A stretch of DNA of 37,498 bases from Bacteroidaceae bacterium (GCA_900769465.1 CAAGGT010000180.1:1-37498), one strand, 5' to 3'. Shown: positions 7,901 through 16,287, counted from the stretch's first letter. Program-made: numbers and translations. The notes: a model not told the origin generated them from the letters alone.

Positions 7901-10659
7901 AAGTTGTAACCGGTGTTGGCTGTAGCAGTGATTTTTACAGCCTCCATATTGGTAATAGTCAACTCGTTTGTACCCTCAATAGCTACAGAACCGTTTGCAC
8001 CGGCAACGGCTGTTACGGTACGCGCATCGGTAATATCCTCAATGAGTGCGAGGTTGAATGTGATTACAGTGCCGTCGCTATAAGTAACCTTTGCTGTTGT
8101 CTTTCCAATGGCAGCATCGGCAGGGATTGTCACGTTGTTACCGTTGGCAGTGAGTGTCTCACCGTTACCGGCGTTACCGTCGTTGTTAAGGTCAATCCAA
8201 ACCGAAGAGATTGTAACCTCCTTGCCAATGATGAGAGGAAGTTCTACCTCCTGGCCACGATAAACCTCGGGGATGGCCATACTCTTGGTGGCGTTGCTTG
8301 CTACACCCATAGGGAAGATGTAGTTCTTTTCTATGCCTTTTACGCGACCGAAGTATTTGCCGAAAGTTTCAACAGCTTTCTCTGTAGCTGTCATATCTGT
8401 TGGGATAACAATCTGTGAGTAGTCACCGGCGTAATTGTAAGTATCGTTAAAATCGACTGTCCAAGGATACTCGAAGCCGCTGTACCAGCCACCGTTGAAC
8501 GAGCCACCGTTGGTTGTGAAGAATTTCTCCCAACGTTTGTAGTGGAAGTCCTTTATAAGACCTGCCCAACAGCGGTTCGAATAGTCGTGGAGAGCACAAT
8601 CTTGGTTTGCCCACACTGTTACTTGGGTACGAGCGTTCCACTCGAGCCAGTTGCGGTCGTTTTCAGTTGTACCGGCAACCTCGTCGGCTATGTTACGTGC
8701 AAGGCTCGTCCAACGCTCGAGTTTGAAACCTTCATCATAGGAGAGCATTGTATCAAGGTCGAGCATCAACTGCAAGTAGAGCTGGTAGAGGCGGGTGTAT
8801 TCGGCGGTGTTGCCGCGAGCTGCATTGATGAGCGGGAGCAGTTCGGCCGCATAGTCCACCATAGCTTGGCGAATAGCATCGATAACATCGTAGTTGTAGT
8901 TGGCGATACCATCCTCTGTTGTAACAAGGTCGGCGATTGAGATTAGCTGGTCGGCTGCAAGACGCACATCCTGTGTATCCCAGTAGATTGCTGAAGTACT
9001 CCAAGAAGAGACACTGTTTACAGTCCAGTTAGGACGAGCAAGAATAATCGCCTCCGATGTACCCTGCTGGTTCACTTTACAGTCCCAAACAGATTTTTTG
9101 AGGTTCTTCAAAGCCTCAAGAGCTATATCATTTTCCACACCATAGCGTGAATAAGCATAATCCTTCAACCACTCATCGGCTGTGGGGCGGTTGTTCACAT
9201 CCATCCAGGGAAGCTCAAAGAGCATATCATAGAGAACGGGGTTAGTCTCTGTACCCTCGGGGGTGGCACCTATACCCTGGCAGTTATTGTTCTTTGCAAG
9301 GGCTTCAAAGTAACCATCCATAGTGGTCTGCAAGCGACCGTGCATACCACTGCGGCCACCAAAGTTGTGAAGCATACAGTAGATATAAGGGCGACCATTG
9401 TAATAGGTTGTTCTCCATTTTGCAGCATTGTCTGCATAGATGTTATCGGCAAAAAGGTCGAGAGCAATAAAGCGGTCGCCATAACTGCTCATTGCGCTAA
9501 AGGCTCCGGTTACAGGAGTTCCCTGCCAATATTGTATAATCCATTTAGGCAACTCAGGAGCATTGAATTTTGCTCTCTCCTCGGCTGTTTCCAAAGCATA
9601 GCAACGGTCGAGATGCGACATTATATTGGGATATAATACGTTGGCTGCGACAGGAGCACTCATCTCGTGGAAGGGGTCGATACTGTAAAATTCCGATATA
9701 CCCATAACATCGTGCAGATGTTTGTAGTAGACATCGGCAAGGTTCTTGTAGCTATTGGTTGAAGGATTTACCACACCGGGGTGAGGGAAATTACTTGCCC
9801 AACTTCCAACTGTTACAACATCGCCTCCACTAAAACCATCGATTGTTGTGTAGCCTGTGAGACACTTGGGTACCTGGCCGCTAAAGCCGGGGATAACGGG
9901 CTGCATACCAAGCTCGCGCATGCGCTGCATCATATTGCGGCAGAGTTGCTCCTGGCGAGTGTACCACCAGTCGGGGTTACCGTTCATCTGCACGCCTGTT
10001 GAGGAAGAGTTGATGGTGCTACCCCAACCCTCAAGGTTGTTCATCGCAAACCAAGCCATAAAACCTGGGCCGGCGATGTAGGCGTTGATATCGTTCTCGC
10101 TCACGCCAAGTTCGCGCAGGAAGTTGCGTGTAACGACCTCGAGACCCACAAGGTTCAACGGGGCATTGATACCGTGGAGAGCCATCCAGTCTATCTCTTT
10201 CTGCCAACGGTCCCAAGTCCAGAAGGCCATAGAGTAAGAGAAAGTACAAGTGTTGAAGTCGTAACGGTAAGTAGTGTTACAAACGTGCTTTTCCTCGCTA
10301 CCGGGAACAGGCAAAGTAACCTGTGAAAGGTCGGTTGTGAGGTTGTTCCAGGTGAGGTTAATGTGTGCATAGTGGTTCAAGTACCAGTTGATACCTGTTG
10401 CCACCGACAACTGTGTGTTACCCTTGATACAGGGCTTGCCATTGCCCGGAGCGATAACGAACACATCCTTGCCGTCCTGGGCAAGGCTTGCATCAATCAC
10501 AATCTCGAACTTGTCGGCTGCGCCATTGCCACCAATACGGTTAAGCAATCCGGTGATTGCCTGTTCGGGCGTTGCCGCCGGTGCCTGTGCTGTTGCAGTC
10601 TCTATTGAGAACAACGCCACAAGCGCGAGCATTAATGTCAGAAAAAAGTTCTTTTTCAT
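1984..10659 (-). CDS. Giant secreted GH89 alpha-N-acetylglucosaminidase with CBM32-type and repeated C-terminal modules
   Basis: The product has 2891 residues. A signal peptide ends about TATAQA (25). Residues 28-740 read as GH89 (NAGLU family: hydrolysis of terminal alpha-linked GlcNAc, as in heparan-type glycans or gastric mucin). The likely acid/base is Glu332 in DPFHEMSAP and the likely nucleophile Glu468 in GATPEGTETN. Then come an InlB-type repeat (880-952), a GEVED-like domain (990-1125), a second InlB-like repeat (1130-1215), a possible beta-trefoil module (1245-1385), BspA-type leucine-rich fragments (1400-1450, 1625-1660) around a LamG-like insert (1466-1570), and an F5/8 type C/CBM32-like domain (1708-1862). 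Two near-duplicate units at about 2091-2222 and 2379-2515, a diverged third at 2675-2800, and a type IX-secretion-like tail (2852-2891) follow. Most family members are 700-2100 residues. It is probably surface-bound or secreted. Confidence 0.9.
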   Translation of the reverse strand: MKKNFFLTLMLALVALFSIETATAQAPAATPEQAITGLLNRIGGNGAADKFEIVIDASLAQDGKDVFVIAPGNGKPCIKGNTQLSVATGINWYLNHYAHINLTWNNLTTDLSQVTLPVPGSEEKHVCNTTYRYDFNTCTFSYSMAFWTWDRWQKEIDWMALHGINAPLNLVGLEVVTRNFLRELGVSENDINAYIAGPGFMAWFAMNNLEGWGSTINSSSTGVQMNGNPDWWYTRQEQLCRNMMQRMRELGMQPVIPGFSGQVPKCLTGYTTIDGFSGGDVVTVGSWASNFPHPGVVNPSTNSYKNLADVYYKHLHDVMGISEFYSIDPFHEMSAPVAANVLYPNIMSHLDRCYALETAEERAKFNAPELPKWIIQYWQGTPVTGAFSAMSSYGDRFIALDLFADNIYADNAAKWRTTYYNGRPYIYCMLHNFGGRSGMHGRLQTTMDGYFEALAKNNNCQGIGATPEGTETNPVLYDMLFELPWMDVNNRPTADEWLKDYAYSRYGVENDIALEALKNLKKSVWDCKVNQQGTSEAIILARPNWTVNSVSSWSTSAIYWDTQDVRLAADQLISIADLVTTEDGIANYNYDVIDAIRQAMVDYAAELLPLINAARGNTAEYTRLYQLYLQLMLDLDTMLSYDEGFKLERWTSLARNIADEVAGTTENDRNWLEWNARTQVTVWANQDCALHDYSNRCWAGLIKDFHYKRWEKFFTTNGGSFNGGWYSGFEYPWTVDFNDTYNYAGDYSQIVIPTDMTATEKAVETFGKYFGRVKGIEKNYIFPMGVASNATKSMAIPEVYRGQEVELPLIIGKEVTISSVWIDLNNDGNAGNGETLTANGNNVTIPADAAIGKTTAKVTYSDGTVITFNLALIEDITDARTVTAVAGANGSVAIEGTNELTITNMEAVKITATANTGYNFENWTDADGNVVSNDNPFIYYGKEAATFTANFIQDKWGVPTEDKSDWGDAQVKTSFVNELTFAYYNREPETIYEASVAPDNLFNTIPQIINVPQGASFDVTWSDNGDNGLQFCCLSAYIDLNADGDFTDEGELLKVAGTKGAKNTAVCEGKINVILPYDAPLGITHMRLRFDGAWKDNGYDAATKSFDAKAQLNRMCYEIVINVTEKSDKAATINVETNAADWGTVEVWTDETPTTETFKEYNVSANIPMYLRATKASEDVEFLGWYDQYGRLVTENLEHTMYAREDATYTARFRKFLEIDGWQIEYRTQPGSDVVTTKLANGAKPEAGKKYYIYAPTRPTNDGEYVNRYLYNNSGTLTLSTTESTAASYLWLCSIEDGKYVFQNVADPTKYLMHKGLTSSSYGFELGTGTTYYEGVTMQSVPGNGETRNLFFVINDDGSGFNQSTRAHNQSTEDYCTDFVFTEVNAPDVVILTKVRKSGNHDLVIPETVEILGEQLKIVGFDNNLFKDNKDLWSISLPATIEEMSNNKVFTGVVKGKGANASADASNYITTDLGTTLAAGEDWSISLTIQDNGNNFNQWGSALIATGNAPMNSTYGNGFQLYMQAGGGLVVKTDVDGDGNKLTNLAKGTKYRIDIVYTHSNTKLVVTATPLGAASAAAARTGVARAASASLEVTQDMSDFSVVSHAIPEGVNITNLEVSKGTTPDPFEGCTNLLGIEVADGCESYYVDEETRTLKSTGGTTLHTLADEEKEEEIRALGELIDLAEALITEVTTSVDPTGKATEIALNATQGNDYYIWCNNPHTDGNDGKGGVAALLDEDASTYLHSNWSSLSSTHDYLQIDFGNAVGLDNFKIAGQQRGDGGYDRPKFIEVYGSNDNTNWTPITTVEDLPNTAGATWASGVISAERYSHLKFIVKTYDNYNQTSSVSRPYFHMAKFDLFKLTSSAEVKPAYANLAGVKAEDVEGVYDSMAAALYYYNNGGTADELQAACDVLKPLYDALNAKKDNVFNGVYNINFNNVPVFIAYLEGVDDLAGANNGAYRLFDGAIAHNGATDGNTDNDHIERHQIAIDAKAVGDALFTIVPNSNASGYTISAQELYLEQTCVGWWGASALSPDKEQAGVYLFEETEDNIYKLKCATGDWVPYVNDWGYVFGNNTPSETYSTFTLTQVTEYTLTVPESGATTLCLPFNVVLPVGVIAYDLPKANVVKGDGYSTYELVEVAAAGETLAKNTPVIIKAAANDYTLTITMDGEDAKGSVENSVLRSGLVKTTVAAGNNYTFDGKNFNIVVADTEIAANQCWMELDESFDTTVIDKSEEPEFYGVYTLQAKSYNDGSHHGLDAPIFVAADGDEYKLFAKGENTEALVGADTYFTITPNDNGYTLQAQGLYVKVPQNLNGWGHILCGAEAGTYLLEDAGEGLYSLESANNGSTKYLNVWYNGNSNYYIGNDNKYSKIAITKVTEYTLTVPEGGVTTLWLPFNVVLPQGVTAYDVNSFETQNGLCKYTLTELAVAGETLAKNTPVVIEAEPGRYTLKITMNNEGAIASASGSALRGNYWERNLAAGENNYQPAVTADGLVFNRVDAATTVAANTAWLKLTENKGAVIYKEFPEGPGAPTALTDGAVYRIKGRTENGAAYRTVYTNGAGNILRWTSDAKNDATTLFVAQETADGKFKLVSALGNGLWSNERTLDEDGVGLTLLPGTVDGTFAIRGNGERVFSAHGTSGEMNMYSDGRIVVGENETTDFVFEEVTDANALAMVAFNKIIRKGNHYATLFLPYNVTVPENVKAYTATIENKDQEKQGVISLVEIADGIIPARTAVILRREDNTAIGEFSFKYTTDASSYDYEGNLFGGRVTTGYVGSDNVNERYYLLLNTDTKGEALYKVYREYNSWGEYVGENNGGYIKCEGNKGYMKLDVANGASSSYSFRIEGSTGIEDVEGENGEVKVIYDLQGRKLTEITKPGFYIVDGEKVLVK

Positions 10660-10697
10660 ATTATTGGTTTTTTATCATTTATCTCTTTGCAGTTATT

Positions 10698-10716
10698 GGG
10701 CGGGCAAACCCCGCCC
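10698..10716. repeat. GC-rich REP-like hairpin between the peptide gene and the GH89 gene
   Basis: GGGCGGG (10698-10704), loop CAAAC, CCCGCCC (10710-10716) is a perfect 7-bp all-GC stem. No T-tract follows in the direction of transcription, so it is unlikely to be a full terminator. It could stop part of the transcripts or protect the upstream message end. The flank (GTAGGGGCGGG on the minus strand) resembles palindromic repeats seen in many gut bacterial genomes; that link is from memory only. Confidence 0.6.
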
Positions 10717-10745
10717 CTACACTTTCTATTCCTCAATCAATCTGT

Positions 10746-10907
10746 TTACAAGTTTCCCCAGATATTGTTCCAATCGCCACGGAACTCGTTAGACATCTGT
10801 TCCTCGTCATCAATCTGTTCACCACTCTCCTTGCTCAATGCAATCATGTTCAAAGTGCCGATTTCAACAATCTCTGCAAAAGGTGATATATATTCTTTCT
10901 TTTCCAT
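10746..10907 (-). CDS. Small 53-residue peptide of the Bacteroidales 'KKxYxxPxxxxVEI' type
   Basis: The product starts at MEKKEYISPF (ATG at 10907). Nine more codons are open upstream but do not fit the N-terminal pattern. It has no membrane segment and no classical signal peptide. The start (KKEYISPFAEIVEI), a middle ending IALS, a Glu/Asp-rich stretch (ESGEQIDDEEQ) and a Trp-containing end (GDWNNIWGNL) match a recurring style of short Bacteroidales proteins I recognise but cannot name; their function is unknown. The gene begins 30 nt after the stop of the 1741-residue protein and sits 86 nt before the GH89 gene, so it is probably in the same operon. Its length and position make chance unlikely, but no homology search was done. 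Confidence 0.7.
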   Translation of the reverse strand: MEKKEYISPFAEIVEIGTLNMIALSKESGEQIDDEEQMSNEFRGDWNNIWGNL

Positions 10908-10937
10908 AATAATTTCCTCAATTTTCAATGACAAACA

Positions 10938-13900
10938 TCAGTCTTCAATCTCTGTTACGTAAACCTTTTTGCCATCCACGATATAAATACCCGGTGATGT
11001 CACTTTCACAAGGCGGCGGCCGGCAAGGTCATAAATAGCTTTCACCTCTCCGTTTTCGCCTTTCACCTCGTCAAGGTCAGTTGTGTTACCGCCAAAGAAG
11101 AAGCCAAAACTTGAAGCCGCCGGTTCATTAAAAATTTCCAAATATGATTTATTGGCGTTGCACATAAGGTAACCACCCTTGTTGTGGTTTGTAGTGCCAT
11201 CAATTGTCAACTTATTGCCACTTGCATCACGGTTCTCGTACGCCCAGTACATGGCAATACGGTTGCTCTTCATGCTAAGCATGTATATATCCTTCTCGCG
11301 GCAATCCTCAATTGTTGCATATGTTGTTCCCGAAAGGATATTACCTTCGGTATCGAATTGTGAAGCTGTCGTGCTTAAATAGAACTTCTGGTTGGTCATA
11401 GGCTCCTCGCTGGTCAATATAATACCAGTATTGGCAGGGACAATGCCACCGTCAACCGCTATCATGTTAAGCACACTGTTTTCAAACACCTCATCTACAA
11501 TCCAAGCAGTGATATCAGCGGGGATCTTTGCATCGAATCCAAGATAGAGACTTGAGTATGCTCTACTATCGGGGGTACTTGTGGGAGAATTAGAGAGTTT
11601 TGCGACAGTGTAATAGATACTTGTCTCGGGGTCCTTTATCTCCTCGACAATCCACTTGGTATTCTCGTTGCCTGTGTTTACAACCTTGGCACCATTCATT
11701 GCCATGTACTTGTCGCCAGTCTTGAATATTGCAGTACAAGCACCCGGAGTAAGGTTAAATGTAGCCGCGTCATCAGCTGTAAGCTTGGTTGCATCGGCAC
11801 CCATAGCCTCAATGTAGGCCTGTGTGTGGATGTTCTTCACTCTCAAACCTGTAGGTACATAGAAACCGTCGGCATCAATATTATTACCCTCGAAAATCCA
11901 TACAGCGCGGCTATCGACATCGGCATCGGCATCAACGGCAGTTGCGTTATAAAGTTCGGTTGTCTGGTAATTGCCATTCTGTCCGTCAACATGTACCTGA
12001 AGAGCGTTCTTGGTATTCTCATCCTCAAACGGACGTATTGTATAGAAGCTACCGGGTTTTGGTGCCCTAAGCTCGGCCGGAGACGGGCCGTCATAATTCC
12101 TTATGAGATTAAACATGTCGTTGAAGATTTCCTCGTCATCCCTACCCGATTTAACAATTTCCTGGATTTCATTATAGAGTTCCACAAACCTCTTGTCATA
12201 TATAATACAATCCTTCATGTCATACAAGTCGAGAAGCTCCTGAATGTGCACGTCATACGCCTCAACCTTCTCGAGCTGCCATGTCGAGAAGTCATCGACA
12301 CCGGGGCCTGTGAAGATTTCTTTATTCTCACCGTTCACATTACTCCAACCCATATTGGTATCATCGGGAGCATCTGTTACAATGGCAAGACCTGGGAACT
12401 CTGTATTTGACGATGGAAGAATGTACCATTTGTCGCCATTCTCACCGGCAGCCTCGTTGTTTTCATGTGTATCCCACTTCATGGCAAGCACCACCTCGGC
12501 CTTCAGTTTGAACGACGATGCACCTGCCATAGCCGAAGCCATCTCTGTCACGGTCATCATAAACTCACATGGAATATAATCTCTATTTTTACTTATTCCA
12601 GTTGGAGTATCCTTGATTGTCTGTGTCACGCCCTCACTGTTGGTAACAGCCACCTGCAGGCGATAGTTTGCATAGGTAAGAACCACCTTCAATTTAGAGT
12701 ATTTACCCACAGTGTGTGTAAAGATATATCCATCACCAGCACTGGAATCACCACCACGAATTACCACGTCACCGTCGTTTTGCAAGTAAACCTGGAAACC
12801 ATCTTGGTACGTTCCGCCATCCTGTGTTGCAGTTCCATTACCACCGGAAGCGAGAAGTCCGCTACCCCATCCATTGAAAAAAGCACCCGATGCAAGGTCG
12901 AAGTCGAGTTCAAGTTCCCAAGCCTCGCTATTCTTCAACTGTTGAGCCTCGCTCAAATAAATTTTGGTTTGGCTACCGTCACCATTTGGCGCGACATCGG
13001 TTGTCAACAGTTCTCTGTTATAACTTACAATGGTGCTGTCCTTGGTAGCATCTTTCAGGTTAAGCGCCATGAAGTTGTGTATGTGGGCAGCAAGATATTC
13101 GTCCTTTGTACCATCGTTGACAACCTCGCCCGAGAAGTAGAACAGGTGGGGAAGTTTATTGTTTATATCCTTTGTTAATGTCATCAGGTTATCGGCACCC
13201 TGGTAACGGGCATAATAACCGGTATTTACATTCTTTACATAGTACCACTTTGGCTGGAAAGGTTCTTCGTCCTCTTTTGTAGGCTCCGGGAGTGCCTGCA
13301 TGGCATACTCAGCCTCGTGGTGCAACATATGAAGTTCCTGCGCATAACCCACAAGGGATGTAACAGTAGCTCCAATTATATTGCCATCGCTGAATGTACC
13401 GTCACTTTCATTGTACTCTCCGGCAATATTTTCAATTACACCAATAGTGTGGTTTATCTTGTCATTATCAAATCCCGGAGTATTCAATTTGCCTGTAAGG
13501 TCTACAATCATATCGGCAGCAGTCTCCTTTATATATAAGGTAAGCTTTTCTGTTGCGACAGCATCATTCACCTGCACAAACTCCCAAGCCGAGTTTTCAT
13601 CTTCGACGTAGTTCTCAATAGCTGTAGCACCGGCTTCGCCATAATGTGCATTCCAGCCATAAGGATTATTTGCGCCATCAAGTTTTGTATGGGTTATTGC
13701 GAAACCGTAGTTATCACCGCCCACAGCATTTGGCTGAATGTAGTGCAACGAGCCGCCCGCAGTCCATTCGTTGGGTTTGTTGCAACGGAATGTTGTTATG
13801 GCACTATTAATGTATACCATGTAGTTCTCACCCACCTGAGCCTCGTCGTTAGTGAAGTAGAAGAATGAGTTAGCCTTAATATCGCTTTCTTTGTATAGCA

Positions 13901-16163
13901 AATCGATTGGCTGATTCTTTGCATTGAACGAAGCATAGTAGTTGTAATCGCCTTTCTCCATTGAAATAAACTCGTCGTCCTCATCGTCATAATCCAGACC
14001 GACACGGCTCATTCCCGCATTCTGCGGCGCACTTTTGGCGCGACGGTTCTTTATTTGGTAAAGGATTATATTACCCGCTGTTGAAACCGATGGCAACTTA
14101 TTGACCTGGAAACGAACTTCAACCACATCGCCGCCCTTCAATGTAGAATTTGTGAAAAGCGTGTTGTCAATTGTGTTACCAATGAATTCACCATTTTTGT
14201 AGAAACCCGCAGGCTCGTGGAAATCCCCGGCGGTTGAGGTGACTGTTATCTCGGGAACACCATTGTAGAATACTCTTGAGAATGGGAGTTCATAAACTGT
14301 ACCACCCACAGAGAGCGCTGAGTTACGGTCGGCAAGTTCGCTTGCTGTGATTGTGAGGCGCACCTCGTCGGCATCAAGGTCAACAGGGATAAATACGAAA
14401 TCGGTACAAAGACCACCATTAGCATCAATATTCTTAATATCCAAATTCCCCGTTGTAACTTTTTGGTTCATCGGTTTCTTTACATCACCCATAAAGTAAT
14501 TACCATCGTTGGAGACTGCAAGATATTGCCCATGACCGTTCTTCAAAGGCACACCATGATGTTGGGAATTGCTTGTCTCCATTTCCCACCCGGCATCGCC
14601 GAAGTTGGTAGTAACAGTGGAATTCGACAAATAGTATGTCGGGTATTTGACATTGCGGAAAAGCAACTTGCCGTCGCTCGACTCTTCGCAATACCACTCA
14701 AACGCCTCCTGCTCATCACCGGCGGCCTGGTAGTAATCGCCGTTGGCTGCAAGTGCATATTCACCTTCGGTAACCTTTATGCTTATGTGGCGGTTCACAT
14801 ACACCCCGTCGGAATAGGCATCGGCATAGATGCGGTACTTGTTACCGGGAACAGGCACACCCGAGAAGAGTTTTACTGCAGAAGCTACTGGATTGGCATT
14901 ACGCTCGTCTATAATAGCCTTGTAAACAGCCTCGGTGCCCGCAGCAGGCAGTGTGTGGTCAAAATAGGCTATAGCAGTGTTGATTTCTTCCCTATTAGGG
15001 AGGACATAGAGTTCTGAGAGCGCTAGGCACTGCTCGTCACTGCTTCGTTTTTCGGGAGCCTGAATGCGTATATATCGGTAGCTTGCGCCAAGATTGATAA
15101 TGGGCGAAATATACACCAGGTTATCCTTTAGTGTTGTTTTGTTGTTCACGCCAAGGTCTATCTTTGTCCACTCACCTGCCGGGTTGTTGGTAGCCCATAG
15201 TTCATACACAACAGGAGCATGCTTTTTGTCGGAACGGCTTGCCATATAAAGACGCAGGCTCTCAACACTTGTCTCAAGATCTATCTGGTAATAGTGTGTT
15301 ACGGAATTGTCCTGCCAGTTTGTTATGTTGTATGACTTGTAGTTGCCGTCAATGAGATTTGCAATTGCGCCCTCACCCTCATATGGTTTGTCATTATCAA
15401 GAGGGTATGATGTGATTTGAGAAGCATCGGTAATGTAGCCATACATTTGCTGAGCCGAATAGAAGTCGGCACGGCTATAAATGTGGAGTTCACTAATATC
15501 AAAAGTCTCGGCCCCCGTAGCCTCCACGCACTCATAGAAAGCATATGGATGGCCTTCTGTCCAAGTGGCATACCCCTCTACATCGCCATTGAAATACCAA
15601 CTATTGTTTTCATTGGCAATGACATAAACCGCATTACTTCCAAATGTAATGTTATTCTCGGTAATGACAGTGTAACCTGAATTATATGACTTGACACAGG
15701 CCTGCTTGATATTGTTTTTTTCGTTGATTGTCACACCCGATGTACTAACGATATATTCGTCACCTGCCCTTGCCTCGTCCCATGTGTACAGGTTAAGCAC
15801 TGTGGGAGTTACACTCTGTTGACCATCGAGGTTCATATAACCGCCACTGGCTGTAGACTTGAGGTAAAATGTGTGCTGGTCTTCGTCACCTGCATCTTCA
15901 AGTTCAAAAACGAAAGCCTCACTGCAGAGATATTTGTCGACCGAGGTGAAACGCTTGAGACCAAAGGTGGTACCCATGTTGTACAAGAAACCGCTACGGT
16001 TTTGTGTGCCGTCAAAGGTTGTGTTGAAGATCATGTACTTTTTACCAGTACCAATCTCAACATTTTGGGCACGCTTAGCAACACGGTAGTACTTGTCGGC
16101 CCAAGCTGATGATGCGCTCATGAGGAGAAGCATCAAACAAAGAAATAATCTTTTTGTTTTCAT
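10938..16163 (-). CDS. Giant secreted multi-module protein without recognisable catalytic domain
   Basis: The product has 1741 residues, with a signal peptide ending near SAWAD (23). Modules in order: a possible beta-trefoil-like region (25-215), an F5/8 type C (CBM32-like) domain (about 225-390, DISELHIYSR to LSELYVLP), a module at 440-595 (YRIYAD, YVNRH, CTDFVF) that parallels 1250-1385 of the GH89 protein, a LamG-like domain (about 1080-1225, NGWGSGLLASGG, DGFQVYLQNDG) paralogous to 1466-1570 of the GH89 protein, a second possible beta-trefoil region (1370-1510), a module at 1560-1680 like the GH89 protein's 2725-2835, and a type IX-like tail (1701-1741). I see no glycosidase motif, so a glycan-binding or scaffold role is an inference. 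It is first in the operon, 30 nt ahead of the peptide gene. The tail carries five extra residues (TEIED) after the usual end. Confidence 0.85.
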   Translation of the reverse strand: MKTKRLFLCLMLLLMSASSAWADKYYRVAKRAQNVEIGTGKKYMIFNTTFDGTQNRSGFLYNMGTTFGLKRFTSVDKYLCSEAFVFELEDAGDEDQHTFYLKSTASGGYMNLDGQQSVTPTVLNLYTWDEARAGDEYIVSTSGVTINEKNNIKQACVKSYNSGYTVITENNITFGSNAVYVIANENNSWYFNGDVEGYATWTEGHPYAFYECVEATGAETFDISELHIYSRADFYSAQQMYGYITDASQITSYPLDNDKPYEGEGAIANLIDGNYKSYNITNWQDNSVTHYYQIDLETSVESLRLYMASRSDKKHAPVVYELWATNNPAGEWTKIDLGVNNKTTLKDNLVYISPIINLGASYRYIRIQAPEKRSSDEQCLALSELYVLPNREEINTAIAYFDHTLPAAGTEAVYKAIIDERNANPVASAVKLFSGVPVPGNKYRIYADAYSDGVYVNRHISIKVTEGEYALAANGDYYQAAGDEQEAFEWYCEESSDGKLLFRNVKYPTYYLSNSTVTTNFGDAGWEMETSNSQHHGVPLKNGHGQYLAVSNDGNYFMGDVKKPMNQKVTTGNLDIKNIDANGGLCTDFVFIPVDLDADEVRLTITASELADRNSALSVGGTVYELPFSRVFYNGVPEITVTSTAGDFHEPAGFYKNGEFIGNTIDNTLFTNSTLKGGDVVEVRFQVNKLPSVSTAGNIILYQIKNRRAKSAPQNAGMSRVGLDYDDEDDEFISMEKGDYNYYASFNAKNQPIDLLYKESDIKANSFFYFTNDEAQVGENYMVYINSAITTFRCNKPNEWTAGGSLHYIQPNAVGGDNYGFAITHTKLDGANNPYGWNAHYGEAGATAIENYVEDENSAWEFVQVNDAVATEKLTLYIKETAADMIVDLTGKLNTPGFDNDKINHTIGVIENIAGEYNESDGTFSDGNIIGATVTSLVGYAQELHMLHHEAEYAMQALPEPTKEDEEPFQPKWYYVKNVNTGYYARYQGADNLMTLTKDINNKLPHLFYFSGEVVNDGTKDEYLAAHIHNFMALNLKDATKDSTIVSYNRELLTTDVAPNGDGSQTKIYLSEAQQLKNSEAWELELDFDLASGAFFNGWGSGLLASGGNGTATQDGGTYQDGFQVYLQNDGDVVIRGGDSSAGDGYIFTHTVGKYSKLKVVLTYANYRLQVAVTNSEGVTQTIKDTPTGISKNRDYIPCEFMMTVTEMASAMAGASSFKLKAEVVLAMKWDTHENNEAAGENGDKWYILPSSNTEFPGLAIVTDAPDDTNMGWSNVNGENKEIFTGPGVDDFSTWQLEKVEAYDVHIQELLDLYDMKDCIIYDKRFVELYNEIQEIVKSGRDDEEIFNDMFNLIRNYDGPSPAELRAPKPGSFYTIRPFEDENTKNALQVHVDGQNGNYQTTELYNATAVDADADVDSRAVWIFEGNNIDADGFYVPTGLRVKNIHTQAYIEAMGADATKLTADDAATFNLTPGACTAIFKTGDKYMAMNGAKVVNTGNENTKWIVEEIKDPETSIYYTVAKLSNSPTSTPDSRAYSSLYLGFDAKIPADITAWIVDEVFENSVLNMIAVDGGIVPANTGIILTSEEPMTNQKFYLSTTASQFDTEGNILSGTTYATIEDCREKDIYMLSMKSNRIAMYWAYENRDASGNKLTIDGTTNHNKGGYLMCNANKSYLEIFNEPAASSFGFFFGGNTTDLDEVKGENGEVKAIYDLAGRRLVKVTSPGIYIVDGKKVYVTEIED

Positions 16164-16287
16164 TTGGTTTTATTGTTTTTATTTTTTTGTTTTTCGCTTT
16201 AATGGCGGCGGTTCCCGGCCACCGAACGCACGCAAACTCGCGCACGCTATATACACGCGCTATGCGCACGCGGTTATAAATAGTTTG

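Noticed and set aside
10746..10907. RiPP precursor with modification cluster
   Set aside because: No radical SAM, YcaO, lanthionine synthetase or dedicated transporter gene is near, and there is no leader/core split with a Gly-Gly site.
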